Shown here in pieces: positions 23,295 through 31,099 of a stretch of DNA of 44,289 nucleotides. The number at the start of each line of letters is the position of its first letter. The first letter of the stretch is position 1. The stretch covers positions 1 to 44,289 of the IMG/VR virus record IMGVR_UViG_3300032282_002962. The stretch is one strand, 5' to 3'. A model generated the notes under the pieces. The model was not told the origin of the DNA. It saw only the letters and a list, made by a program, of their open reading frames with translations, and searched no databases. This DNA is from a virus. Both the position numbers and the translations under genes were made by a program.

Positions 23295-24566
23295 ATGAGA
23301 GTTATAGACAAGATTCTTGAAGCTAGAAAAGAACTTTCCGATAAACAGAAGAAGCTTGACAAGAATGATAATGGTAAAATCGATTCAGAAGATCTGAAGA
23401 TTGTTCGTACTAAAAGAGATGATGTGTATACATCTGACTATAAGTTAGATAAAAAAGGTCATAAAACTAAAGCTCATAAGATTAGTTTTAAAGCTGGAGA
23501 AGAAGAAGTTAAGGAAGAACATATGTCACCTGAACAGATGAAAAAGAAAGAAGATATCGTTAAAGGTATGAAGAAGTCCTATAAAGGATTCGTTCAGCGT
23601 TACGGTAAAGATCGTGCAAAGTCTGTGATGTATGCTACTGCAACTAAAAATGCTATGAAAGAAGAATCTGAAATGAATGAAGCATTACATCCAGAAGCGG
23701 ATAAGGTTCTAAAACATATTAAGCCTGAGCATCATGCTAAATATAAACCAGACCTAGCAAAGGGTGTTTATAAAGGTGATTTCGCAGATAGAACAGCAGT
23801 ATTGAAAGCAGCAAAAGCAGCTGGTCACTTAAATGAAGACGCTGTTGACGAATCTACTGTACCTGAGCATATGAAAGGTAAGCAAAAACCATACGTATCT
23901 TCTGATGGCAAAGGCAATCATGAAGTATTAGGTAATACTGGCCAAGTTAAAGCAACCTTCACGCAAAAAGAACATGGCAAAGATGCTAAAGCTAATGCAA
24001 TTGCTCATCTTAAGAAAAACTATGATGCTTATATGAAAGAAGAAATTGACGAATCTTTATGGCCAGGGACACCAGAATATAAAAAGAAATTTGATACTGA
24101 TCGTGTAACTGGTGCTGGTGCTCGTCATGATATCAAGAAAACTGCAACAGGCGTAATTGCAACACGCAGATTTGCAGATAACGATACAGCTGAAAAGCCA
24201 AAGGATGCACCAAAGCGCGGCAGAGGACGTCCAAAGAAAGATAAATTCGCAGAAGCTGTTGAGTTCTTAATTGGATTAGACGAAGAAACATTTGATTCTC
24301 TAATGGAAGAAGGTTTTGATTCTTTCATGGAACAATACGAGCAATTAGATGAGATAAGCAAATCTACTCTAGGATCTTACGTTAAAAAAGCTAGCAGAGA
24401 TGCAGTTGTTACACGTAAAATAGGAGCAGATTTTGAAAATATGGCTGATAAATCAAGAAAGCCTTCTTCGAAAGCTGCAGCAACTGAACTTGCAGATAAA
24501 TGGAAGGCAAAATCTTGGAAACGTTCAAATAACATCGAAAAAGCGGTAGACCGCTTAACAAAGTAA
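23295..24566 (+). CDS. Internal/head polyprotein-like protein with AT-hook
   Basis: 423 aa, strongly Lys/Glu-rich, low complexity, no membrane segment. It opens MRVIDKILEARKE with ILE near residue 9, a possible prohead-protease site. Recurrent phage modules are visible: YKGFVQRYGKDRAKSVMYAT (about 95-115), GRGRPKKD AT-hook (about 308-317), and DEISKSTLGSYVKKASRDA (about 357-375). Several further LxE or IxE sites occur. Suggests a DNA-binding internal protein or prohead core component that is cut during maturation. Confidence 0.7.
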   Translation: MRVIDKILEARKELSDKQKKLDKNDNGKIDSEDLKIVRTKRDDVYTSDYKLDKKGHKTKAHKISFKAGEEEVKEEHMSPEQMKKKEDIVKGMKKSYKGFVQRYGKDRAKSVMYATATKNAMKEESEMNEALHPEADKVLKHIKPEHHAKYKPDLAKGVYKGDFADRTAVLKAAKAAGHLNEDAVDESTVPEHMKGKQKPYVSSDGKGNHEVLGNTGQVKATFTQKEHGKDAKANAIAHLKKNYDAYMKEEIDESLWPGTPEYKKKFDTDRVTGAGARHDIKKTATGVIATRRFADNDTAEKPKDAPKRGRGRPKKDKFAEAVEFLIGLDEETFDSLMEEGFDSFMEQYEQLDEISKSTLGSYVKKASRDAVVTRKIGADFENMADKSRKPSSKAAATELADKWKAKSWKRSNNIEKAVDRLTK

Positions 24567-24582
24567 TTTTAAGGAGAAAACC

Positions 24583-25143
24583 ATGCCACTATGGGGAAAC
24601 ACAGACGCAACAGGTAGCAAACCAAAATACCTATCTACTGCGCAAAAAGCAAAAACATATTTCGTATCTAGAGAAGAAGCTCTTCTTGCTACAAACAAAG
24701 CTAAGGGTATTACCGGCGCTGGTTGGTGGTTAATTGACGAATATAAAGATTCAGGCGGACAATCACGTTATAAGGCTGAATGCCTTGTAGCTATGTCAGT
24801 TGCTAACGCAACATCTGGTGACGCAGCTGATGATGCTGTAGTTGCAGACGTTAACGTTACAATTACTATCTCTGGTCAACCAGCTAATCAGAACACTCTT
24901 TCTGGTGGAGCAACATTCGGTGTAACCGCAACTGCTTCTTCTGGTGCAGTAACATATCAATGGCAGAAAGCTCCATCAGGTTCTACACGCTTTGCTAACG
25001 TATCAGGTTCAACCAATGCTACTATCGTATTGACCGGTCAACTTGCTGCTAATACTGGCGACAAATATCGTTGCGTTATCAGCTCTTCATCTGGTGCAGT
25101 TAAGGTCAACTCTGACTCAGCTACACTAACATTTGTTAGTTAA
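24583..25143 (+). CDS. Virion protein with Ig-like domain, Hoc-type candidate
   Basis: 186 aa. N-terminal part starts MPLWGNTDATGSKPKYL, a form seen in virion proteins of T4-like phages. Residues about 95-186 are an Ig-like domain: ITISGQPANQ, VTYQWQKAPSGS, YRCVISSSSG, with the Trp and Cys of the Ig core. Ig domains often decorate heads and bind cell or mucus surfaces. Strong ribosome site AAGGAG. Ends at a perfect hairpin, so it closes a transcription unit. Confidence 0.8.
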   Translation: MPLWGNTDATGSKPKYLSTAQKAKTYFVSREEALLATNKAKGITGAGWWLIDEYKDSGGQSRYKAECLVAMSVANATSGDAADDAVVADVNVTITISGQPANQNTLSGGATFGVTATASSGAVTYQWQKAPSGSTRFANVSGSTNATIVLTGQLAANTGDKYRCVISSSSGAVKVNSDSATLTFVS

Positions 25144-25146
25144 TTA

Positions 25147-25164
25147 TAGGGACTTCGGTCCCTA
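25147..25164 (+). terminator. Hairpin with UUCG loop after Ig-domain gene
   Basis: TAGGGAC (25147-25153), TTCG, GTCCCTA (25158-25164): 7 bp perfect. No long T run follows, so it may be a weak terminator or an mRNA 3'-end stabiliser. Confidence 0.6.
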
Positions 25165-25170
25165 CTCGTT

Positions 25171-25542
25171 ATGATCTTGAATGATGATAATTTTCTTCTC
25201 TATGCTATGAATCACTATGATAATCCGCAGTGTCATAGTATAGATGAATTTGAAGACGATCTTAAAAGATTTTTATATATTAAGAAATTATTTTCTCGTT
25301 ATAAGAATAATGATGAACTTCGAGAGAGGTTAATCCTTAATCATATTATAGTCTTATATAACGTGTTTGGTGATGCAGTTACTAACATGTTATTTTTTAA
25401 GATTGAAAAAGAAGATTGGCCCCTATTAACTACATTCTTGGTTTACGTAAATCGTATGCCAGATATAATTGAACAATATGGAATTAAAACATCTGATATA
25501 ACTCTTGATCAAAAGGTTGTATCGGCTTTAAGGAAGATTTGA
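25171..25542 (+). CDS. Conserved late protein of T4-like phages
   Basis: 123 aa, mostly helical, beginning MILNDDNFLLYAMNHYDNPQC. The pattern of NHYDNPQC, DDLKRFLYIKKLF and ERLILNHIIVLYNVFGD is familiar from aquatic T4-like phages, function unknown. The start has little upstream ribosome site (CTCGTT only). It overlaps the next gene by one base. Confidence 0.75.
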   Translation: MILNDDNFLLYAMNHYDNPQCHSIDEFEDDLKRFLYIKKLFSRYKNNDELRERLILNHIIVLYNVFGDAVTNMLFFKIEKEDWPLLTTFLVYVNRMPDIIEQYGIKTSDITLDQKVVSALRKI

Positions 25543-26072
25543 TGTCTAGAACTATCGACAATGTAATAGCATTTAAAATTTTATATATGCTCGTTACACC
25601 GTTTGACGCAACAGATGCGTATAGACTTGGTATTATAGATGCCAATGGCACTGCTTTAAAGAAAATACGAAATCTAACTACGACTGAAGAAAAAGATGCT
25701 TATACATCTCTTCATCGTTTAGTGTTTTCTCTTAAGAGATTAATTCAAAAAATTCCAGGCGGTAAGAGTAAACTAGCTAGTTTAGTTGCTGCTTATTGGT
25801 TAGTTAAGGAATCTTATACTAATGGTACTAAGATAACCGAGAGTATGCTTATGCAATCAATTGATTTGATTGAAAGCAAGAAAATTACTTTAGTTGAAGA
25901 ACAATTAGTAATTGAAAAATTTATTAAATTAGTTGAAGATGGAGCAATTGCTAATACTGCAGGTGCTGCAACTGCAACTGATCAAGCTGCTATCAAAAAG
26001 AATAAAGACGGTATACTAGGTGCTCCTAAGTATATGTTTAAACGCAATAAGAAAAATGTGGAGATGGGTTGA
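25542..26072 (+). CDS. Conserved late protein of T4-like phages
   Basis: 176 aa. ATG 25542 overlaps the previous stop (GATG). Hallmark blocks: ILYMLVTPFDATDAYRLGI, DAYTSLHRLVFSLKRLIQKI and PGGKSKLASLVAA. The tail is Ala/Thr-rich and then basic. Widely present near head genes of T4-like phages, function unknown to me. Overlaps the next gene by one base. Confidence 0.75.
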   Translation: MSRTIDNVIAFKILYMLVTPFDATDAYRLGIIDANGTALKKIRNLTTTEEKDAYTSLHRLVFSLKRLIQKIPGGKSKLASLVAAYWLVKESYTNGTKITESMLMQSIDLIESKKITLVEEQLVIEKFIKLVEDGAIANTAGAATATDQAAIKKNKDGILGAPKYMFKRNKKNVEMG

Positions 26073-27124
26073 TGAAAACGTTTAAAGAAGCATATGGTCG
26101 TCGTCATGACGCTTACACCCGTGATTACCATAACTCCATAGCTGGAATGGGTAAACACCAATCAGCTGCTTATCATGCCGATGGAGGTGCTAATGATGAA
26201 GGCTGGGATCGTGAACCTCATCACAAACCTGCTGATCATCCACACTCTGTACACATTAATGGTAAGAAATGGAAAACGTTTGGATCTCAATCACATGCTT
26301 CTAACGTAGCTAAAAAGATTAAAGGTGCCACAGTTCATAAAGAAGAAGTTCAAATTGACGAAGCAGGTACGTCAGCAGCAATAAGAATGCAGAAAGCTTT
26401 AGAAAAAATTAAAGCTGATCGTGAGCGTAAAGAACGTTTAGCTGCGCCTTATGTTCCAGTTAAATCTGTGTTCAAACAAGAAAAGTCTATAAAAGAAAGC
26501 AATGAGCACTACGAAGAAGCTGAAGAGCATCTATCAAAGGCAAACGATGCTGAAGCTAAAGGTGATATGAAATCATTCCATGCTCATATGGCTGATCATC
26601 ATGATGCTATGTCAGAATGGCATGATTCAAAGGGGCGTTCTGCTTCGGCTGATAAGCATGCTGATAAAGCTGAATATCATCACGATAAATCTTTAACTGT
26701 TAAAGAATCTTTTAGACCTATGGATGAACCAAAATACGATCAATCTATTCAAGCTCGTCAAAAGAAAGCTGATGATGCTAAAAAGAAAGAAAAAAAGAAA
26801 GCTGTAGCAGAAGCCAAAGATCCTGGTGAATACGACCAAGAAGGTGATATGACTATGACTCAGTTGCGTAGTATCATTTATCACGCACAAGAATTACATG
26901 ATCAATTAGATAAGAATGACAATCTTCCTGAGTGGGTACAATCTAAGATTACTCTAGCACAAGATTATGTGCAAACTGCATGTGATTATATGTACTCACA
27001 AAAAGAAGTTAAAGAAGAATTAAGCGATCCTACTCGCAATGCAAAGCAAGAGAAAGATATTGCTACTGGTAAGAAGCCAATGCCAAAGCGTAAGTTATTA
27101 GGATTTAAACAACAGAGTTGTTAA
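26072..27124 (+). CDS. Late Lys/His/Glu-rich protein, possible internal head protein
   Basis: 350 aa. Starts MKTFKEAYGRRHDA; its first five residues nearly match T4 internal proteins (MKTYQEF), but no LxE or IxE site follows at once, so the targeting call is weak. Then a His-rich low-complexity section, LSKANDAEAKGDMKSFHAHM helices, a Lys-rich stretch and, near residue 285-315, LPEWVQSKITLAQDYVQTAC, a module common in such phage proteins. Probably structural or internal. Confidence 0.65.
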   Translation: MKTFKEAYGRRHDAYTRDYHNSIAGMGKHQSAAYHADGGANDEGWDREPHHKPADHPHSVHINGKKWKTFGSQSHASNVAKKIKGATVHKEEVQIDEAGTSAAIRMQKALEKIKADRERKERLAAPYVPVKSVFKQEKSIKESNEHYEEAEEHLSKANDAEAKGDMKSFHAHMADHHDAMSEWHDSKGRSASADKHADKAEYHHDKSLTVKESFRPMDEPKYDQSIQARQKKADDAKKKEKKKAVAEAKDPGEYDQEGDMTMTQLRSIIYHAQELHDQLDKNDNLPEWVQSKITLAQDYVQTACDYMYSQKEVKEELSDPTRNAKQEKDIATGKKPMPKRKLLGFKQQSC

Positions 27125-27135
27125 GGTGAATAATT

Positions 27136-27576
27136 ATGTGGATGTTGCAATTTATTCCTGACTGGTTTTTTTATGTTATATTCTTCCTAGGATTAGGAGG
27201 ATTAGTTATAACGTACTTCTTGAGATTAATTCCAATTCCAATGATTTACATGTACAAGACGCCAATTCAACTGGCGTCTATTGTAGCAATTGCATTTGGA
27301 ACTTTTATGTCAGGTGCAATCTATAATAATGATGCTTGGGTTGCAAAGCAGAAGCAACTTGAATTAGAATATGCGCAATCACAAGTAAAATCTGAAAAGG
27401 CTACTACAGAAGTAGTCACTAAATTTATTACTAAGAGAGAAGTTATAAAAGAAAAAGGTGCAGACGTAATTCAATATATTGATCGCGAAATTATAAAGTA
27501 TAATGAAGTATGTAAATTACCTAAAGAAGCAATTTCAGCTCATAACAAAGCTGTAAATATTGGAGATAGAAAATGA
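27136..27576 (+). CDS. Inner-membrane spanin (Rz-like)
   Basis: 146 aa. Two hydrophobic segments (about residues 10-30 and 44-62) are followed by a coiled coil and a conserved-looking end NEVCKLPKEAISAHNKAVNIG, typical of phage i-spanins. It overlaps the lipoprotein gene by four bases, the classic Rz/Rz1 arrangement. The pair fuses inner and outer membrane in the last step of Gram-negative lysis. Two membrane segments instead of one is slightly unusual. Confidence 0.75.
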   Translation: MWMLQFIPDWFFYVIFFLGLGGLVITYFLRLIPIPMIYMYKTPIQLASIVAIAFGTFMSGAIYNNDAWVAKQKQLELEYAQSQVKSEKATTEVVTKFITKREVIKEKGADVIQYIDREIIKYNEVCKLPKEAISAHNKAVNIGDRK

Positions 27577-27848
27577 AATACTTTGTAGTAGTACTGGCAT
27601 TTTTTCTATCAGGATGTTTGACTAATCCATCTATCAAACATAAATTTCCAGAGCCTCCAGTAAAGCTTTTAGAAAAATGTCCTCAGCTAAAGAAGTTGGC
27701 TGAGGACGAAGAAAGATTGAGTGAACTACTAAAAGTAGTAAGCGAAAATTATGGGACTTATTATGACTGTGCAGTGAAGAATGATGCACTAATCGAGTGG
27801 ATACAGAAACAAATTATAATCCACGATGATGTTTTTAATAAGGATTAA
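27573..27848 (+). CDS. Outer-membrane spanin lipoprotein (Rz1-like)
   Basis: 91 aa. Signal peptide residues 1-14 with lipobox FLSGC (Cys15), so an outer-membrane lipoprotein. After that a Pro-rich part (KFPEPPVKLLEKCPQL) and a helix with VVSENYGTYYDCAVK. Starts in the ATGA overlap with the i-spanin gene. This form of o-spanin is common in aquatic T4-like phages. Confidence 0.82.
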   Translation: MKYFVVVLAFFLSGCLTNPSIKHKFPEPPVKLLEKCPQLKKLAEDEERLSELLKVVSENYGTYYDCAVKNDALIEWIQKQIIIHDDVFNKD

Positions 27849-27850
27849 AC

Positions 27851-28474
27851 ATGGAATTAACAATACAACAACTGAAGCAATTGCTTCCGAAGAATCCATA
27901 CGTGGATCATTGGCACGAAGCTCTATCTCAACTCCTACCAGATTATGAGATCAATACTCCTCAGCGCATTGCTGCGTTCATCGCTCAATGTGCTCATGAA
28001 TCTGGTGGCTTTACAGCACTTAAAGAAAATCTAAACTATCGTCCTGCAACTCTCCGTAAAATATTTCCAAAGTATTTCCCAAATGATGAAATCGCTAATG
28101 ATTACTGCTCAAGACCGAATAAGCAAGAAGCAATTGCTAATAGGGTATATGCTAGCCGTATGGGCAATGGCGATGAACACAGCGGTGATGGTTACCGTTA
28201 TTGTGGCCGTGGTCTTATCCAGTTAACGGGTAAAGACAACTACACTTGGTTTGCAGCATCACTTGGTATTACACCAGATGAAGCATCAGAATATCTTGGA
28301 ACTTTTGAAGGTGCAGCGCAGTCTGCATGCTGGTTCTGGGAAACAAATAACTTAAATCAATGGGCCGATAAAGGCGACATTGTTACATTAACCAAGCGTA
28401 TCAATGGTGGTACTATTGGATTAGAAGATCGTATTAAGCATTATGAACATGCTTTACATGTATTAGGAGCTTAA
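27851..28474 (+). CDS. Endolysin, glycoside hydrolase family 19
   Basis: 207 aa. Chitinase-like GH19 fold; cuts the glycan backbone of peptidoglycan. Catalytic Glu50 lies in QCAHESGGF; YCGRGLIQLTGKDNY is the second family block, and INGGTIGLEDRI closes the domain. No signal peptide, so it needs the holin to reach the wall. Directly follows the spanin genes. Confidence 0.93.
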   Translation: MELTIQQLKQLLPKNPYVDHWHEALSQLLPDYEINTPQRIAAFIAQCAHESGGFTALKENLNYRPATLRKIFPKYFPNDEIANDYCSRPNKQEAIANRVYASRMGNGDEHSGDGYRYCGRGLIQLTGKDNYTWFAASLGITPDEASEYLGTFEGAAQSACWFWETNNLNQWADKGDIVTLTKRINGGTIGLEDRIKHYEHALHVLGA

Positions 28475-28475
28475 T

Positions 28476-28910
28476 ATGAAAAAGTTTTTAGTCTTATTAA
28501 TGTTATTGCCTTGTTTAGCAATAGCTCAAAAGCCAAAGGATGGTGTCACATACGATGTTATCCTTACTAGGGTCATCGATGGTGATACCGTAGCCTTTCA
28601 GGCAAACTGGTTGCCAGATCCCCTTAAGAAGGAATTGTCAATACGAGTTTTTGGAGTTGATACTCCCGAGAAAAGCTTTAGAGCTAAATGCCCTTCAGAA
28701 GCTCAGCGAGGAGAAGCAGCAACTGCTTTCACCAAGCAACTTATCAATCAAAGTCAGAAGAGACAAATGGTTCTTATGGACTGGGACAAGTACGGTGGTC
28801 GTGTACTTGGAGATGTCTTATTAGACGGTAAGAGTTTAAGACAACAATTAATTGCTAATGGTTTTGCTCGTGAATATTACGGTGAAGCAAAGCAAAGCTG
28901 GTGTCAATAA
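28476..28910 (+). CDS. Secreted thermonuclease-like nuclease
   Basis: 144 aa. Signal peptide MKKFLVLLMLLPCLAIAQ (cleavage near AIA-Q), then a staphylococcal-nuclease (TNase) fold: VIDGDTVAFQ (Ca-binding Asp), VFGVDTPEKSF (Arg/Glu), YGGRVLGDV (Arg) and ANGFAREYYG near the end. The catalytic set appears complete. It lies inside the lysis cassette. Exported nuclease could degrade DNA in the periplasm or released host DNA, or block superinfecting phages; these are inferences. Confidence 0.88.
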   Translation: MKKFLVLLMLLPCLAIAQKPKDGVTYDVILTRVIDGDTVAFQANWLPDPLKKELSIRVFGVDTPEKSFRAKCPSEAQRGEAATAFTKQLINQSQKRQMVLMDWDKYGGRVLGDVLLDGKSLRQQLIANGFAREYYGEAKQSWCQ

Positions 28911-28920
28911 GGAGAATAAT

Positions 28921-29256
28921 ATGGCTCAAGAAGAACAAGGCGCAAAAGGCGCATTCATAGAAAAATTATTATTTGCATTACTACCATTGATTATTGCAGG
29001 CGTTGGATACCTACTAAGTGCAGTAGGCACATTGGCACATCAAGTCACTATTTTAGAAAGTAAAGTAAGTTTAGTTGTTACTAGTGACAATAAACAAGCT
29101 CCTAATACTGGTGCTGAATTGGCTCGTGAAAGATTACGTCAAGATTTAACCGAAGCAATTCAGCGTAACCGTGATGCTATTCAATCAAATAGAGAAGCAA
29201 TCTCTATTCACGAAGAAAAGATTCGTCAACTACAAAAACAGGCGGGAGCAAAGTAA
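28921..29256 (+). CDS. Membrane protein with coiled-coil tail
   Basis: 111 aa. The start at 28921 (MAQEEQGAKG) follows AAGGAGAAT; a longer upstream start lies inside the nuclease gene. One strongly hydrophobic segment (about 14-40, LLFALLPLIIAGVGYLL) precedes a long charged coiled coil rich in Arg and Asn. Lies just before the holin. Could be a holin partner, antiholin or inner-membrane lysis accessory. Confidence 0.72.
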   Translation: MAQEEQGAKGAFIEKLLFALLPLIIAGVGYLLSAVGTLAHQVTILESKVSLVVTSDNKQAPNTGAELARERLRQDLTEAIQRNRDAIQSNREAISIHEEKIRQLQKQAGAK

Positions 29257-29753
29257 TGGCTAAAAAAGAAGTTGTAGAACAACCAAAGAAAAAAGACGAA
29301 GATTGGATGACTAAGAAATGGCGTCCAATGATGGCAATGATGTATATGGCATGCTGTCTTGCAGACTTTTTCCTATTCCCTATTATGTTCACGGTAGTTC
29401 AGTTCTGGGAAACAGCAGTACAGAATGATGCATTCCGTCAATGGGTTCCAATCACACTACAAGGTGGTGGATTATTTCACGTTGCAATGGGTGCAGTATT
29501 AGGTGTATCGGCTTATGGACGTACTCAAGAGAAAGTAGCAGGAGCGGCAAATGTATCAACAAGTCAACCAACCCAGTTACCTGCCGGCATGCCAACACCT
29601 AGCTTATCTCCGTCAATCCCAACCCCTCAACCCGCCGCGTATAATCAATACACAGCACCAGCACCAAGCTATGATACAACGCCAGCTCCAACAGTAGTTG
29701 CAGGTTTTGGTGGTAAAGCAGCACCTCCTCCAGCTCCACAGCCTCTTTTATAA
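29256..29753 (+). CDS. Holin, three-transmembrane type
   Basis: 165 aa. KKWRPMMAMMYMACCLADFF through LQGGGLFHVAMGAVLGVSAYGRTQEKV matches the pattern of the 3-TM holin family known from gene transfer agents and phages. It makes the inner-membrane hole that lets endolysin through. The long Pro/Ala/Gln-rich tail after about residue 95 is unusual for a holin. Starts in a TAATG overlap with the coiled-coil membrane protein. Confidence 0.82.
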   Translation: MAKKEVVEQPKKKDEDWMTKKWRPMMAMMYMACCLADFFLFPIMFTVVQFWETAVQNDAFRQWVPITLQGGGLFHVAMGAVLGVSAYGRTQEKVAGAANVSTSQPTQLPAGMPTPSLSPSIPTPQPAAYNQYTAPAPSYDTTPAPTVVAGFGGKAAPPPAPQPLL

Positions 29754-29763
29754 GGAAATTAAA

Positions 29764-29946
29764 ATGAAAACAGTTTTATTAGCACTTGCTTTAGCTTTTG
29801 GTGTTACTTCTGTAATGGCAGAAGCAGAGACTAAAAAAGTTTGCGTAATGCAAAAAGACCCTAAGACAAACAAAGAAAAAGAAGTTTGTAAACAGGTTAA
29901 GCAGCATAAAAAATTAGAAGGAACTAAAGTTCCAGAGAAGAAATAA
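29764..29946 (+). CDS. Small exported basic protein
   Basis: 60 aa. The start at 29764 has AAGGAAAT upstream and gives a clear signal peptide MKTVLLALALAFGVTSVMA (cleavage before EAE). The mature part is only about 41 residues, Lys-rich with two Cys (KVCVMQKDP, EVCKQV) that may form a disulphide in the periplasm. In the lysis cassette. Function unknown. Confidence 0.7.
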   Translation: MKTVLLALALAFGVTSVMAEAETKKVCVMQKDPKTNKEKEVCKQVKQHKKLEGTKVPEKK

Positions 29947-30332
29947 TGCATCCGGTGGGAATCGTTTATACGACTACCACTGTAGCTACGCCTCAGGAAA
30001 CCAAGTCTATGGATATGCCAGAAAGAATAGCAAAATTGGAAGCACAAGTAGAAGCAATCAAAGATGATGTCGCTGAATTAAAAAGTGACGTCAAGGAAAT
30101 CCATTCGCGCATTACTACTGGCAATCGTGAGATTATGCAGAAGATTGATGAAAAGATCGATCATCTTGCTAAATCGGATTCAGAACAACATTCGGCAATG
30201 GCAAAGTCCATTGACGATATGAAAGAAAGAGTTGATATTTTAGAACGCTGGCGCTATATGATTGTTGGTGGAGCTATAGCACTAGGATATCTAATCTCTC
30301 ACTTAGATCTTTTTAGCAGATTTGTAAAATGA
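29946..30332 (+). CDS. Coiled-coil protein with C-terminal membrane anchor
   Basis: 128 aa. Long heptad-rich coiled coil (about 26-98: AKLEAQVEAIKDDVAELKSD and on), then a single hydrophobic segment (about 105-120, MIVGGAIALGYLIS). This shape resembles XhlA-type haemolysin accessories that act with holins. It overlaps the previous stop by one base. An internal ATG at 30009 could be an alternative start. Confidence 0.7.
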   Translation: MHPVGIVYTTTTVATPQETKSMDMPERIAKLEAQVEAIKDDVAELKSDVKEIHSRITTGNREIMQKIDEKIDHLAKSDSEQHSAMAKSIDDMKERVDILERWRYMIVGGAIALGYLISHLDLFSRFVK

Positions 30333-30335
30333 TTT

Positions 30336-30364
30336 TGTACTAGTATTCTCCAATAATATATAAT
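30336..30364 (+). promoter_or_regulatory. Sigma70-type promoter for the dNTP block
   Basis: TGTACT (30336-30341), 17-base spacer, TATAAT (30359-30364), just after the last lysis gene. TTTTGTACTA at its -35 is the reverse complement of TAGTACAAAA, a word found upstream of promoters at 11868 and 43261. Confidence 0.75.
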
Positions 30365-30396
30365 GGTACCAGTGAACATCGTTATTGGAGAAAATA

Positions 30397-31086
30397 GTGC
30401 AAGTCAAATTAATTTCGTATTCTAAACCATCTCGAGAGCTCGTCAGTGACGGGCTCTATGACATTCAGGAACTCATTGCTTTCTGTGCAAGAGTTTCAAA
30501 TCCAGCGAATCAGTTTAATACGGAAACATCAGAAAAGCTTATCAATTATTTGGTAAAGCATCAACACTGGTCACCATTAGAGATGGTGTCAGCATGCATT
30601 GAAATAGTAACTACTCGTGATATTGCACGACAGATACTTCGTCATCGTTCCTTTTCATTCCAAGAATTCTCTCAACGATATGCAGATCCAACTGCTGAAT
30701 TGAGCGAAGCTTTTGTACTTCGCGAAGCAAGATTCCAGGATACTAAAAATCGTCAGAATTCTGTTGAGTTTGATACGACCGACGAAGAACAACGTCTTCT
30801 TGCAATTGAATGGGAACGTGCTCAAAAGCGTGTATTATTTGCAGTCGAGAAAGAATATAAATGGGCTATACAGAATGGAATTGCGAAAGAACAAGCCCGT
30901 GCAGTTTTACCTGAGGGACTAACAGTTAGCCGAATGTATATGAATGGAACGCTTCGTTCTTGGATCCATTTCATCCAATTAAGAAGTGGTAATGGCACAC
31001 AGAAAGAACACAGACTCATCGCACTTGAATGTGCAAAAGTCATCGCGGAGATCTTCCCTCTTGCGAATCAATACGTAACAGAATAA
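30397..31086 (+). CDS. thyX: Flavin-dependent thymidylate synthase ThyX
   Basis: FAD enzyme making dTMP from dUMP and methylene-THF. 229 aa from a GTG start at 30397 with GGAG seven bases upstream; a TTG at 30385 is the only further start. The ThyX signature RHRSFSFQEFSQRY is complete, and LRSWIHFIQLRSG near the end contains the second arginine block. With dCMP deaminase it gives the phage its own dTTP route, independent of host ThyA. Confidence 0.95.
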   Translation: MQVKLISYSKPSRELVSDGLYDIQELIAFCARVSNPANQFNTETSEKLINYLVKHQHWSPLEMVSACIEIVTTRDIARQILRHRSFSFQEFSQRYADPTAELSEAFVLREARFQDTKNRQNSVEFDTTDEEQRLLAIEWERAQKRVLFAVEKEYKWAIQNGIAKEQARAVLPEGLTVSRMYMNGTLRSWIHFIQLRSGNGTQKEHRLIALECAKVIAEIFPLANQYVTE

Positions 31087-31099
31087 AAAGGATAAGAAT

